Origin: Ensifer adhaerens
Lineage (GTDB): Bacteria; Pseudomonadota; Alphaproteobacteria; Rhizobiales; Rhizobiaceae
Assembly (NCBI RefSeq): GCF_002007205.1
Contig: NZ_LAZS01000009.1
Location: 238,015 to 302,014, forward strand
Length of the DNA: 64,000 nucleotides
Direction: 5' to 3'
The translations under genes were made by a program, and so were the position numbers. Of this stretch, positions 25,939-33,269 are shown in pieces. Position 1 is the first letter of the stretch, and every line of letters starts with the position of its first letter. The notes beneath the pieces were generated by a model that saw only the letters and a list, made by a program, of their open reading frames with translations, had not been told where the DNA came from and made no database searches.

Positions 25939-26961
25939 TCAGTTCGTCGCGGCGATCTCCGCATCGAACCGTTTGAGCAATCGACTTCGTTCGTCCGGCG
26001 AACCGAAGGTGGCGAAGTCGAAATCGACCATTTTGATCAACGAGATGTCGGGCGCCCCAGGCGGCAACTCCGCGCGGGCGTTGGATGGGACCTGGTTCTG
26101 GCCGGCGGCGGCACCCGTGGCCTGGCCTTCCGGTGTGAGCGCGAAATCGACGAAGCTTTTTGCGTTTTCCAGATGGCGCGCGCCCCTGACGATGCTGACG
26201 GCGCCGATTTCGTAGCCGGTTCCCTCGCACGGTGCGACGATGACGAGCGGCGAGCCGGCCTGCTTTTGCGTGACCGCGTCGTGCATGAAGGAAATGCCGA
26301 TCAGGGTTTCCCCGCGCGCTGCCGCCTTGACCGGCGCCGAGCCGGCCGTGGTGTACTGGTCGATGTTGCGGTTGAGTGCCGCCATGAACCGGAAAGCCTC
26401 GTCTTCGCCGAAGAGTTGCACCAGCGTCGCAAGCGTGGTGAAGGCGGTCCCCGACGAGTTCGGGTTACCGCTGCGGACACGGCCGCGATAGGCGCTGTCG
26501 GCGAGATCCTTCCAGCAGGTCGGTGCCGGCAGCTTCGTCGCACGCAGAAGGTCTGAATTGTAGGCAAAGCCGAGGGCGCCTGCATAAATGCCCGCCGAGC
26601 GGCCGCCGGAAATGGCGAAGAAATTCTGCGCCCAGGGCAGCATGTCGCGTTCGTGCGCCGGCCGGTAGGGTTCGAGCAGGTTTTCCGATCCCGCCTGCAG
26701 ATGGGTGTCGCCGGTCCCGCCCCACCACACATCGACCGTCGGGGCGTCCTTTTCGGCGCGGATCTGGGTGAGGATATCGCCGTTGCTCTTTCGGGTCATG
26801 GCGACCTCGATGCCCGACTTTGCCTCGAAGGCGGCCTTCATCGTCGCGCACCACGCCTCGTCGACACCGCACAAAACGGTGAGCGCCGGTGCCGTCATGC
26901 CTGACGTGGCGGCGCACAGCCACAGGGCCACGCCCGCGCCGAAAGCGGTGATGCCTCTCAC
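25939..26961 (-). CDS. ABC importer periplasmic binding protein, FbpA/AfuA-like (copy 2)
   Basis: A 340-residue paralogue of copy 1 and collinear with it: VDVWWGGTGDTHLQAGSENL, NPNSSGTAFTTLATLVQLFG, FMHDAVTQ, CEGTGYEIGAVSIVRGARHL. The signal peptide is about residues 1-27 (GITAFGAGVALWLCAATSGM). The start is the GTG at 26961, preceded by GGGAGGA. It is the first gene of the minus-strand operon and is divergent from the two-component genes 218 bases away. A second binding protein here could broaden the ligand range or act as the periplasmic sensor subunit for the histidine kinase, as in HptA-like systems (inference). Confidence 0.87.
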   Translation of the reverse strand: MRGITAFGAGVALWLCAATSGMTAPALTVLCGVDEAWCATMKAAFEAKSGIEVAMTRKSNGDILTQIRAEKDAPTVDVWWGGTGDTHLQAGSENLLEPYRPAHERDMLPWAQNFFAISGGRSAGIYAGALGFAYNSDLLRATKLPAPTCWKDLADSAYRGRVRSGNPNSSGTAFTTLATLVQLFGEDEAFRFMAALNRNIDQYTTAGSAPVKAAARGETLIGISFMHDAVTQKQAGSPLVIVAPCEGTGYEIGAVSIVRGARHLENAKSFVDFALTPEGQATGAAAGQNQVPSNARAELPPGAPDISLIKMVDFDFATFGSPDERSRLLKRFDAEIAATN

Positions 26962-27052
26962 GATGTCCTCCCATTTGGAGCGCTGCCGCCCCAATCTCCG
27001 CAATCAGGATGTCGGCATTCCCTGCCGGTCGCAACCCGTAGAATGGTTACCG

Positions 27053-27112
27053 TTCTTACAACCCCGGTGCGGCTTTACTGCTTCAAGATTACAAAGATTA
27101 CAAATGTGACAA
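27053..27112. promoter_or_regulatory. Direct-repeat operator candidate in the importer/two-component divergent region
   Basis: Three contiguous 9-mers, AGATTACAA, AGATTACAA and ATGTGACAA (27086-27112), plus a fourth TTCTTACAA (27053-27061) exactly 33 bases upstream of the first. The shared core is TTACAA. OmpR-family regulators bind direct repeats, so this is the likely site for the adjacent response regulator. Placement is suitable for the divergent binding-protein gene. Confidence 0.5.
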
Positions 27113-27132
27113 TGCGAATAACGCGAGCCGCT

Positions 27133-27161
27133 TTGATCATTGCGCCAGCCCCGCCTATGAT
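27133..27161 (+). promoter_or_regulatory. Sigma-70-type promoter of the response regulator gene
   Basis: TTGATC (27133-27138), a 17-base spacer and TATGAT (27156-27161). The predicted start of transcription is near 27168, giving a leader of only about 12 bases before the ATG at 27180, with GGGAGGA as the ribosome site. Confidence 0.6.
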
Positions 27162-27179
27162 GGCAGCGGGAGGACGTGC

Positions 27180-27920
27180 ATGCTGAGTGAGAGAATACGG
27201 ATTCTGATCGTCGAAGACGATCCGGACATGGCGGAGCTTGTTTCCGATCTGGTGGAGGCCGAGGGCTGGATGCCGCTGACGGCGCCTTCGGCGGAGGCGG
27301 CCGCCGTCGTCCTCGAACGGGAGACGGTGCACCTGGTGCTCGTCGACCACAACCTGCCTGGAACATCGGGCCGGACCTTTGCGCAGAGACTACGGGCGCG
27401 CACCAATATCGGCATCGTCATGGTCACGGCGGCAGGCAGTGCCGCCGACCGGGTGCTGGGACTGGAGACGGCTGCCGACGATTATGTCGTGAAGCCCTTC
27501 GAGCCGATCGAGTTGACGGCCCGGATCAAGGCCGTGCTTCGACGGACCTATCCGTCGCTGAAGCCGGAGCGGGAGACCGAGCGCGCGCACGAGCCCGCCG
27601 CGCTGAAGCTCGGCGACTGGTCGATCGACCTCAAGAGCCGGCGTGCAGTCTGCCTTTCCGATGCGACCCGATCGCTCACCAGCGCCGAGTTCGCGCTGCT
27701 CGAAATCCTCGCGGAAACGCCGAATGCGCCGGTCAGCCGCGCCCATATCCTCGACCGGCTGGGGGCCGAAAGCGATCGCTACATAGACCGCAACGTCGAC
27801 GTGCTCGTGCTCCGGCTGCGGCGCAAGATCGAGCGCAATCCGGATCTTCCGCGCCACATCAAGACGCGGCGCGGCAAGGGCTATGTGCTGGATACCGACG
27901 ACGGCGAGGCCCGGCCGTGA
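27180..27920 (+). CDS. OmpR/PhoB-family response regulator
   Basis: A 246-residue regulator. The receiver domain (residues 5-118) has phospho-acceptor Asp56 (LVLVDHNLPG), acidic pair EDD near residue 13, and Lys in VVKPFEP (about 108). The DNA-binding winged helix (about 145-240) includes LTSAEFALLEILAE and RGKGYVLD. Its stop overlaps the start of the histidine kinase gene by four bases (GTGA). Direct repeats upstream are candidate binding sites. It probably controls the divergent importer operon. Confidence 0.92.
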   Translation: MLSERIRILIVEDDPDMAELVSDLVEAEGWMPLTAPSAEAAAVVLERETVHLVLVDHNLPGTSGRTFAQRLRARTNIGIVMVTAAGSAADRVLGLETAADDYVVKPFEPIELTARIKAVLRRTYPSLKPERETERAHEPAALKLGDWSIDLKSRRAVCLSDATRSLTSAEFALLEILAETPNAPVSRAHILDRLGAESDRYIDRNVDVLVLRLRRKIERNPDLPRHIKTRRGKGYVLDTDDGEARP

Positions 27921-30010
27921 TCAGCCGCCCGTTCCTTTCGTCGATCGCCTTCCGCCTGCCTTTCGCGATCGTCTTCATCTGCGTCCTCGTTTTCAGCCTG
28001 GCAACGGTTGCCGTGTTCGGCCTGCAAAGGGCGCGCGACGAAATGGCGGCCTATGGGCTGCAAGCCTTTTCCAGCCTCGCCAGGGCCTCCCTGGTTTCGC
28101 GCCAGGTTTCCGATCTCGTGTCCAGCGCGCCGTTCCTGATGAACGCGACCTCGCCCTATCGGGTGTCGAGCGAAAGCCGTTCCGTCGTGGCGCAGGTCGA
28201 TGTCCTGCTGCAGACCATGGCGCCGGAGGACGGCAAGACGGCGGTCGAGGGCTTTGCCAGCGCCCACATCGTCGAACTGCTGGAGGCGATCCGCACGCAG
28301 ACGGTGACACTCGCCGCCGACGCGGATTCGGCCCAGCAATACAAGGCCGATGCGGCAGCAGCCCTCGGAGAGATCGCCACCGGCAACGGCATCGCCGACG
28401 CCGAGGTCCGCCAGAGCCTCAATGCGATCGTGCAATCGGCATCCAATTCCGACAGCCTGTTCCAGCTTGGCGAACTGCGTCGCCGCTACGTTGCCGTCAC
28501 GACGCCGCGGCTGGCACCTGCCGAACCGGATGCCCGGATTTCGGCTGCCGAGCTTACGCCCTATGAGCGGGTCTTCGAGGCGCAGACCCACTATCTTCTG
28601 GAAATGTTCGCCATCCGCGCCGCGGTTGCGCGGCTGCACACCGTGTCGCGCGATCTTTCGCACGCGACGGAAACACAAAGCGACGCGGTTGCCCGCGGGC
28701 TCAACGAGGATCTCGCCTCGACCTCCGATGCGCTGAGCCGCCTGCTCGTTATCGTTGCCGTCTCCGCGCTGCTTGTGCTCGTCATGGCGATCTTCTCCAT
28801 CCGCTCCGTCATGCGGGTTTCGCGCGGGATCGTGTCGCTCTCCAAGGGCATGAACGCACTGGCGCAGGGGCGCCGCGATGTCGATACGCCGAGCTACAAG
28901 GGGACGGAAACGGAATTCCTGCGGCTGCTCGAGGCCTTCAGCGCGTTCCGCGAAAGCGTCGAGCGCGTATCGCGGCTCCGCCGCACGGCCGAGGCGGCGG
29001 CGCGCACGATTCGCTCGACCTTCCGCAACATGAACGAGGGCATCGCGCTCTTCGATCCCGGCGGCAGGCCGATCACGATGAACCGGCGCGTCATGGAGCT
29101 CGTCGGCTGGCCAGGTTCGGCGCGAAAGCTGCCGCTGCGCCGTTTCGTCAGCCCGATGCCGGAGATCGACCCGTTGCTCTTGCCTGCCGATCGGGACGCG
29201 GGATCGCTCGACGACAGGCTCGTGCTGCGTCATCGGGCCGGCATGGGTCGGGTAACGGAAGTCTCGCTGTCGCGGCAGCCGGACCGCGGCATCGTGTTGC
29301 TGGCGCGGGACGTGACGGAAATCGACCGGCAGGAGGCCGAGGCGGCCAAGGCGCAGCGGCTGGACGGGATCATGCGCATGACGCACCAGGTCAGCCACGA
29401 GGTCGGCAACATGATCGGCATCATCACCGGGAGCCTGGGGCTGCTGGAGCGCGAAACGGGCTTCAGCGATCGGCAGAAACGTCACATCGCCCGCATCCGC
29501 AAGGCGGCCGATCGCGGTCGCTCGCTTGCCTCGAGCATGTTGTCCGTCGGCAGCCAGCACCCGTTGCAGCCGGGCGCGCTCGAAATCGGCGCGGTGCTGC
29601 GCGGCATGGCCGACGTCTTGGAAATCGCCGTCGGCGAAAAATGTCGGCTGGTCTTCGAGATCGCCGACGGTTTGCCCAACGTGCATCTCGATGCCGCCCT
29701 TTTCGAGCAGGCGATCCTCAATCTCTGCCTCAACGCCGCCGCGGCGATGCCGCTCGGCGGCACGATCCTGATCCGCGCTGGCAGCGTTGAGGCCGATGTC
29801 GTCGTTTCCGTCACTGATACGGGGATCGGCATGTCGCCGGAAGCGGTGGACAAGGCGTTCGAACCCTATTTCACCACCCGTGACGAGGAAGGTGGCGCCG
29901 GCCTCGGTCTCGCCGTCGTCTACGGCTTCGTCCGGCAAAGCGGCGGCGATGCCCGCCTTCTTTCGCAGCCGGGGCGCGGAACGACCGTCGAGCTGGTCTT
30001 TCCGCGCTGA
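27917..30010 (+). CDS. Membrane sensor histidine kinase (HAMP-PAS-HisKA-HATPase)
   Basis: A 697-residue inner-membrane kinase starting at a GTG. Helices at about 12-35 and 275-297 enclose a large helical periplasmic sensor of about 240 residues. HAMP (about 297-350) and a PAS-like region (about 365-475) follow. The HisKA domain has candidate His494 in MTHQVSHEVGNMIGIITG, and the ATPase domain has N-box LNLCLNAAAAMP and G-boxes DTGIGM and GAGLGLAVVYGF. There is no receiver or HPt tail. A sensor this large next to two binding proteins suggests detection of a ligand or of a ligand-loaded binding protein, like PgtB (inference). Confidence 0.9.
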   Translation: MISRPFLSSIAFRLPFAIVFICVLVFSLATVAVFGLQRARDEMAAYGLQAFSSLARASLVSRQVSDLVSSAPFLMNATSPYRVSSESRSVVAQVDVLLQTMAPEDGKTAVEGFASAHIVELLEAIRTQTVTLAADADSAQQYKADAAAALGEIATGNGIADAEVRQSLNAIVQSASNSDSLFQLGELRRRYVAVTTPRLAPAEPDARISAAELTPYERVFEAQTHYLLEMFAIRAAVARLHTVSRDLSHATETQSDAVARGLNEDLASTSDALSRLLVIVAVSALLVLVMAIFSIRSVMRVSRGIVSLSKGMNALAQGRRDVDTPSYKGTETEFLRLLEAFSAFRESVERVSRLRRTAEAAARTIRSTFRNMNEGIALFDPGGRPITMNRRVMELVGWPGSARKLPLRRFVSPMPEIDPLLLPADRDAGSLDDRLVLRHRAGMGRVTEVSLSRQPDRGIVLLARDVTEIDRQEAEAAKAQRLDGIMRMTHQVSHEVGNMIGIITGSLGLLERETGFSDRQKRHIARIRKAADRGRSLASSMLSVGSQHPLQPGALEIGAVLRGMADVLEIAVGEKCRLVFEIADGLPNVHLDAALFEQAILNLCLNAAAAMPLGGTILIRAGSVEADVVVSVTDTGIGMSPEAVDKAFEPYFTTRDEEGGAGLGLAVVYGFVRQSGGDARLLSQPGRGTTVELVFPR

Positions 30011-30017
30011 GCCGGCG

Positions 30018-30036
30018 ACCGCTTCTTAAGCGGTTT
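30018..30036. terminator. Hairpin terminator between convergent kinase and PAP2 genes
   Basis: Arms ACCGCTT (30018-30024) and AAGCGGT (30028-30034) around CTT, followed by TT. It occupies the 24-base gap between convergent stop codons. Confidence 0.55.
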
Positions 30037-30832
30037 ATGGCGTCCTTCGGCGCGAGAGGCGCAGCACGGCGGCATCGATCCGTTCGCCGTTGTCGGCAAA
30101 CACGGCCCAGAGCCACGCCATCAACCACAGCATCAGGCACCACGCAAGCACGACATCGGACAGGAAGTGCGCGCCGAAGACGATCCGGTTCAGCGAAAAG
30201 GCGAGGACCAGGGGCGCGAGCGCAATGATCGCCGTCCGCCGCCATTGAGCGGGCAGAAGCAGCGCGAGCGCCACGAGAGCGATCGCAGTTGCGGACTCGC
30301 CTGACGCAAAGGAGCAGCTGCGCGCGCAGGCGTCGGAGACCTGCCAGGCCGGCGTGAAGGGCAGGCTGCCGCCGAAATCCGTGATCTCATTGGGGCGCGC
30401 ACGTCCGATCAGCCGCTTCAGCGCCTGAATGAGGAGTCCCGGACCGAGGGCGAAGAAGGTCAGGAAAAACAGCGCTTTGTGCGGGCGGAGCAGCCATGGC
30501 CGGGGTGCTAGGGCCTGCACGACCAGAAGCGCCAGCACGCAAGGCAGAATGAACATCGGCAAGATACGGTTGAAATCGCGAAGGGCCCGCAGCGCCGGCT
30601 CGCGCGAGAGCGGGAAGTCGCCGGTTGAGAAAGCGGCCCAGCGCGAGACGGCAAGATCGATGCCGGGAAAGGCCATGAAGACGAAAGCCGCGCAGATGGT
30701 GAGCGTGCCGGTGGCGGCGATCGGCTGGTGTTCAAGGCGGGCGCGCGCCTGCCCAGGCCAGAGGCGGGGGTTGGCGCGCAGCCATCGGTTGCTGCTTGAA
30801 GAGGTTGCCGTGGATGGATAAAAGCTGGACAT
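30035..30832 (-). CDS. PAP2-family lipid phosphatase (LpxE/PgpB-like), atypical motif
   Basis: A 265-residue inner-membrane protein with about six helices. The three-part PAP2 phosphatase motif is recognisable: KRLIGRARP (about residue 133), FASGES (about 176-180) and NRIVFGAHFLSD (about 217). In the middle motif the usual PSGH is SGES, so the proton-donor His is Glu179. The family removes phosphates from lipid A, phosphatidylglycerophosphate or undecaprenyl pyrophosphate. ATG 30832 was chosen over a TTG at 30847. It is divergent from a second two-component system, with which it may share envelope-stress control. Confidence 0.82.
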   Translation of the reverse strand: MSSFYPSTATSSSSNRWLRANPRLWPGQARARLEHQPIAATGTLTICAAFVFMAFPGIDLAVSRWAAFSTGDFPLSREPALRALRDFNRILPMFILPCVLALLVVQALAPRPWLLRPHKALFFLTFFALGPGLLIQALKRLIGRARPNEITDFGGSLPFTPAWQVSDACARSCSFASGESATAIALVALALLLPAQWRRTAIIALAPLVLAFSLNRIVFGAHFLSDVVLAWCLMLWLMAWLWAVFADNGERIDAAVLRLSRRRTP

Positions 30833-31214
30833 GCCGGTCGCTCGCAAATTGTCGGGGTGTGCGGGCCGGACACTTGCGCCGCTCTGTCAAGGCCGCGTGG
30901 AGGAATTGGGAGCGCTTGACGCGCATGAGCGGGCGGCTGGGAGATGCGCCTTCTGGTTGACTGCGCACATTGAGAGGCGTGCGATGTTTTGCGCCCCGCA
31001 ACGACCGTTTCGGCATCCTGCCAGTGGCGGAGTTCGCCGTTTCGCCGGTTGCGGGGCCCGTCCGTCGCCAATTGTCAAGAAACGGCGAAGATTTGTCCGG
31101 GGCTCTATCCGGAGCGTCGGTCAAGCGGCCATCGCGCCGTGCGGATGAATTGCAACGCGGCTTCATTCGTCTCATAAGCTGCTGATCACAACGTCACGCC
31201 CAAGGAGTTAGTAC
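30833..31214. other. Divergent intergenic region between PAP2 and the second response regulator
   Basis: A 382-base gap with no credible gene. It holds a perfect long-range inverted repeat, GCCCCGCAAC (30993-31002) and GTTGCGGGGC (31048-31057), with 45 bases between. A candidate promoter for the plus-strand regulator gene lies at 31150-31178. The inverted repeat may be a structured leader or terminator, or chance in GC-rich DNA. Confidence 0.45.
31150..31178 (+). promoter_or_regulatory. Weak sigma-70-type promoter candidate for the second response regulator
   Basis: TTGCAA (31150-31155), 17-base spacer, CATAAG (31173-31178); each hexamer matches consensus at four positions. It lies 37 bases before the ATG at 31215, which has an AAGGAG ribosome site. 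Confidence 0.35.
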
Positions 31215-31910
31215 ATGGTCGATAAGGGTCTCATTCTTCTGGCGGAGGACGAGCCGGAGATTGCGCAGATCCTGGACGCCTATCTCGTGCGCGACGGTTT
31301 CCGCACGGTGCGTGCCGCCGATGGCGAGACGGCGCTGACCCATCATGCGGTGTTGTCGCCGGACCTGGTGCTGCTGGATGTTCGCATGCCGAAGCTCGAT
31401 GGTTTCGAAGTGCTCGCCCGCCTCAGGCGCGAGGGCAACACGCCGGTCATCATGACCACGGCACTGGCAGAGGACCTCGATCGGCTGACCGGGCTGAGGC
31501 TCGGCGCCGATGATTACGTGGTCAAGCCGTTCAATCCGCAGGAGGTGGTGGCGCGCGTCAACGCGGTGCTGCGCCGCACCCGCGCCGGCGCCGGCGCCAC
31601 CGTGCTTCGCTTCGAGAAAGTCGAAGTCGATCTCGACGCCCATGTCGCCTTCGTCGAAAAGGGCGGCAAGCGGCAATCGGTGCCGCTGACCCTCAGCGAA
31701 TTCCGAATTCTCGCCCACATGATCCGCCGGCCGACGCATGCCTTCGACCGTGCCGATATCCTCGACGCCTGCCTGCCCGACAGCGATGCGCTGGCTCGCA
31801 CGGTCGACACCCACATCGCCAACCTCAGACGCAAGCTGGAGGACCTCGGTGCCTGCGGGTTCTTCAGCGCGGTGCGTGGGGTTGGTTATCGCTTCGTGGA
31901 GCCGAGATGA
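31215..31910 (+). CDS. OmpR-family response regulator (BaeR/AdeR-like)
   Basis: A 231-residue regulator. The receiver domain has the acidic pair AEDEPE near residue 10, phospho-acceptor Asp55 in LVLLDVRMPKLDG, and Lys in VVKPFNPQE (about 105). The C-terminal winged helix contains LTLSEFRILAHMI and ends RGVGYRFVEPR. It overlaps the kinase gene by ATGA (31907-31910). BaeR/AdeR regulators control efflux and envelope-stress genes. The divergent PAP2 gene and the downstream VirK/YbjX gene are plausible targets. Confidence 0.92.
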   Translation: MVDKGLILLAEDEPEIAQILDAYLVRDGFRTVRAADGETALTHHAVLSPDLVLLDVRMPKLDGFEVLARLRREGNTPVIMTTALAEDLDRLTGLRLGADDYVVKPFNPQEVVARVNAVLRRTRAGAGATVLRFEKVEVDLDAHVAFVEKGGKRQSVPLTLSEFRILAHMIRRPTHAFDRADILDACLPDSDALARTVDTHIANLRRKLEDLGACGFFSAVRGVGYRFVEPR

Positions 31911-33079
31911 AAGCCAGTCTGTCGCGCCTTCCGCTGGGTATCCTGACCGCCTTCGTGATCGTCGTCCTGCTCGTCTTCAGCGTCGTCATCGTTTACGGCG
32001 GCGTGAACTCCATGGAGGGGCAGTTGGAGGCCCGGATGCTGGAGAGGATGCCGGAAAATGCGGCTCAGGCGTACAGGGATCTCAATAGCGGCAAGGTGCC
32101 GACGCCGGACGCGCTGCAGGCCTTGCTGGCCAGCACGAAAGAGCTTGAGGAGTGGGGGAACTGGGAAGTCGACAAGCTCATTCTCGGCTTCGGGGGTATC
32201 GCCGTCGCCTTCTGCGGGCTCGTCGGCTACTGGCTGGCACGCAAGATCAGCCGCCCGCTTGAGGTGCTGGCAAGGGCGACACAGGACCTCAGGGCCGGCG
32301 ACTTTGCGGTGCGTGTCGGCTCGATCCGCAAGGGGGCCAAGGAGGTGGCTACTCTCGTGAAAACATTTGATGAACTGGCGGCCGAGCTTGAAAGCATGGA
32401 AAGCAGGCTGCGCTTCAACACGATGGCCGTGGCGCACGAGTTGCGAACGCCACTGACGATCCTTCAGGGCAATCTCCAGGGCATGGCCGACGGCGTCTTC
32501 CCGCTGGAGCAGGAGCGGGTGCGGCAACTGCTGCTGCAGGTGGAGGGGCTTTCCGCCTTGGTGGAGGATCTGCGCACCCTGTCGCTCGCCGCCGGCCAGA
32601 AGCTGGTCACCCAGCGCCAGCCCGTGGATCTTGCCGTCGAGGCGACCCAGGTCCTCGGAGCTTCGCGGGCCTTGCTCGGCTCCGTCGGCATGTCGGTGGA
32701 ACTGGCGCTTCAGCCGGTTCGAATTTCCGGGGATTCGCAGCGCCTGCGCCAGGCACTTCTGGCGCTGATCGAAAATGCGACCCGTTATGCGGCAAGCGGC
32801 GGCGTCTTGCGCTGCGAAACCGGGCGGCGAGGCGCCGACGAGGCTTTTGTCCGGATACTGGACCGCGGCCCCGGCCTTCCGGACGATGTCTCGACCTATT
32901 CGATCGACCTGTTCTGGCGCGGCGACGCCTCGCGGTCGCGCGCAACGGGCGGTACCGGCCTCGGCCTTTCCGTGGTCCAGGCGATCGCGAAGGCGCATAG
33001 CGGGCGGCTGGAGTTTGCGTCGCGCGCCGGCGGCGGGGCCGTGATCACACTCGTCCTGCCGCGGGAAACCGCCGCCTGA
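31907..33079 (+). CDS. Sensor histidine kinase (BaeS/AdeS-like)
   Basis: A 390-residue inner-membrane kinase. Two helices (about 11-32 and 88-110) flank a periplasmic loop of only about 55 residues. HAMP (about 110-165) follows, then HisKA with His177 in AVAHELRTPLTILQGNLQGM, and a HATPase domain with N-box ALIENATRYA and G-box RATGGTGLGLSVVQAIAKAH. The short periplasmic loop fits a kinase that senses membrane or envelope state rather than a bulky soluble ligand. It is translationally coupled to its response regulator. Confidence 0.92.
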   Translation: MKASLSRLPLGILTAFVIVVLLVFSVVIVYGGVNSMEGQLEARMLERMPENAAQAYRDLNSGKVPTPDALQALLASTKELEEWGNWEVDKLILGFGGIAVAFCGLVGYWLARKISRPLEVLARATQDLRAGDFAVRVGSIRKGAKEVATLVKTFDELAAELESMESRLRFNTMAVAHELRTPLTILQGNLQGMADGVFPLEQERVRQLLLQVEGLSALVEDLRTLSLAAGQKLVTQRQPVDLAVEATQVLGASRALLGSVGMSVELALQPVRISGDSQRLRQALLALIENATRYAASGGVLRCETGRRGADEAFVRILDRGPGLPDDVSTYSIDLFWRGDASRSRATGGTGLGLSVVQAIAKAHSGRLEFASRAGGGAVITLVLPRETAA

Positions 33080-33221
33080 ATGCCTTGCGCGGCCGCCTCG
33101 GCGCCCACGTTCCCGTCCGTGCCGGCGGGACGAATGATTGCTCCGTCTGAGCTCTCGCTCGCAGCCGGTCTTCTGCCGACCACTTCTCCGCAATTCCTTG
33201 ACAGTGCCCCGGCACATCTGC

Positions 33222-33244
33222 GCTGGCCGGATCTCCCGGCCAGC
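33222..33244 (+). other. Perfect hairpin in the leader of the VirK/YbjX gene
   Basis: Arms GCTGGCCGG (33222-33230) and CCGGCCAGC (33236-33244) around ATCTC, 25 bases before the ATG at 33270. It could end the kinase transcript or control the downstream gene. No T-run follows. Confidence 0.55.
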
Positions 33245-33269
33245 AGCGTTTGCTCTCAAGGATTGCACC

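Noticed and set aside
21352..26961. Annotation of the importer as ferric iron (FbpABC) uptake
   Set aside because: The fold family fits, but no iron-binding triad is evident in either binding protein, and the phosphatase and two-component neighbours point to a phosphorylated organic ligand.
27881..29938. 685-codon open frame on the minus strand
   Set aside because: Antisense to the histidine kinase gene, whose HAMP, HisKA and HATPase motifs are unambiguous. The shadow is Asp/Arg/His-rich low-complexity sequence typical of the complement of GC-rich coding DNA.
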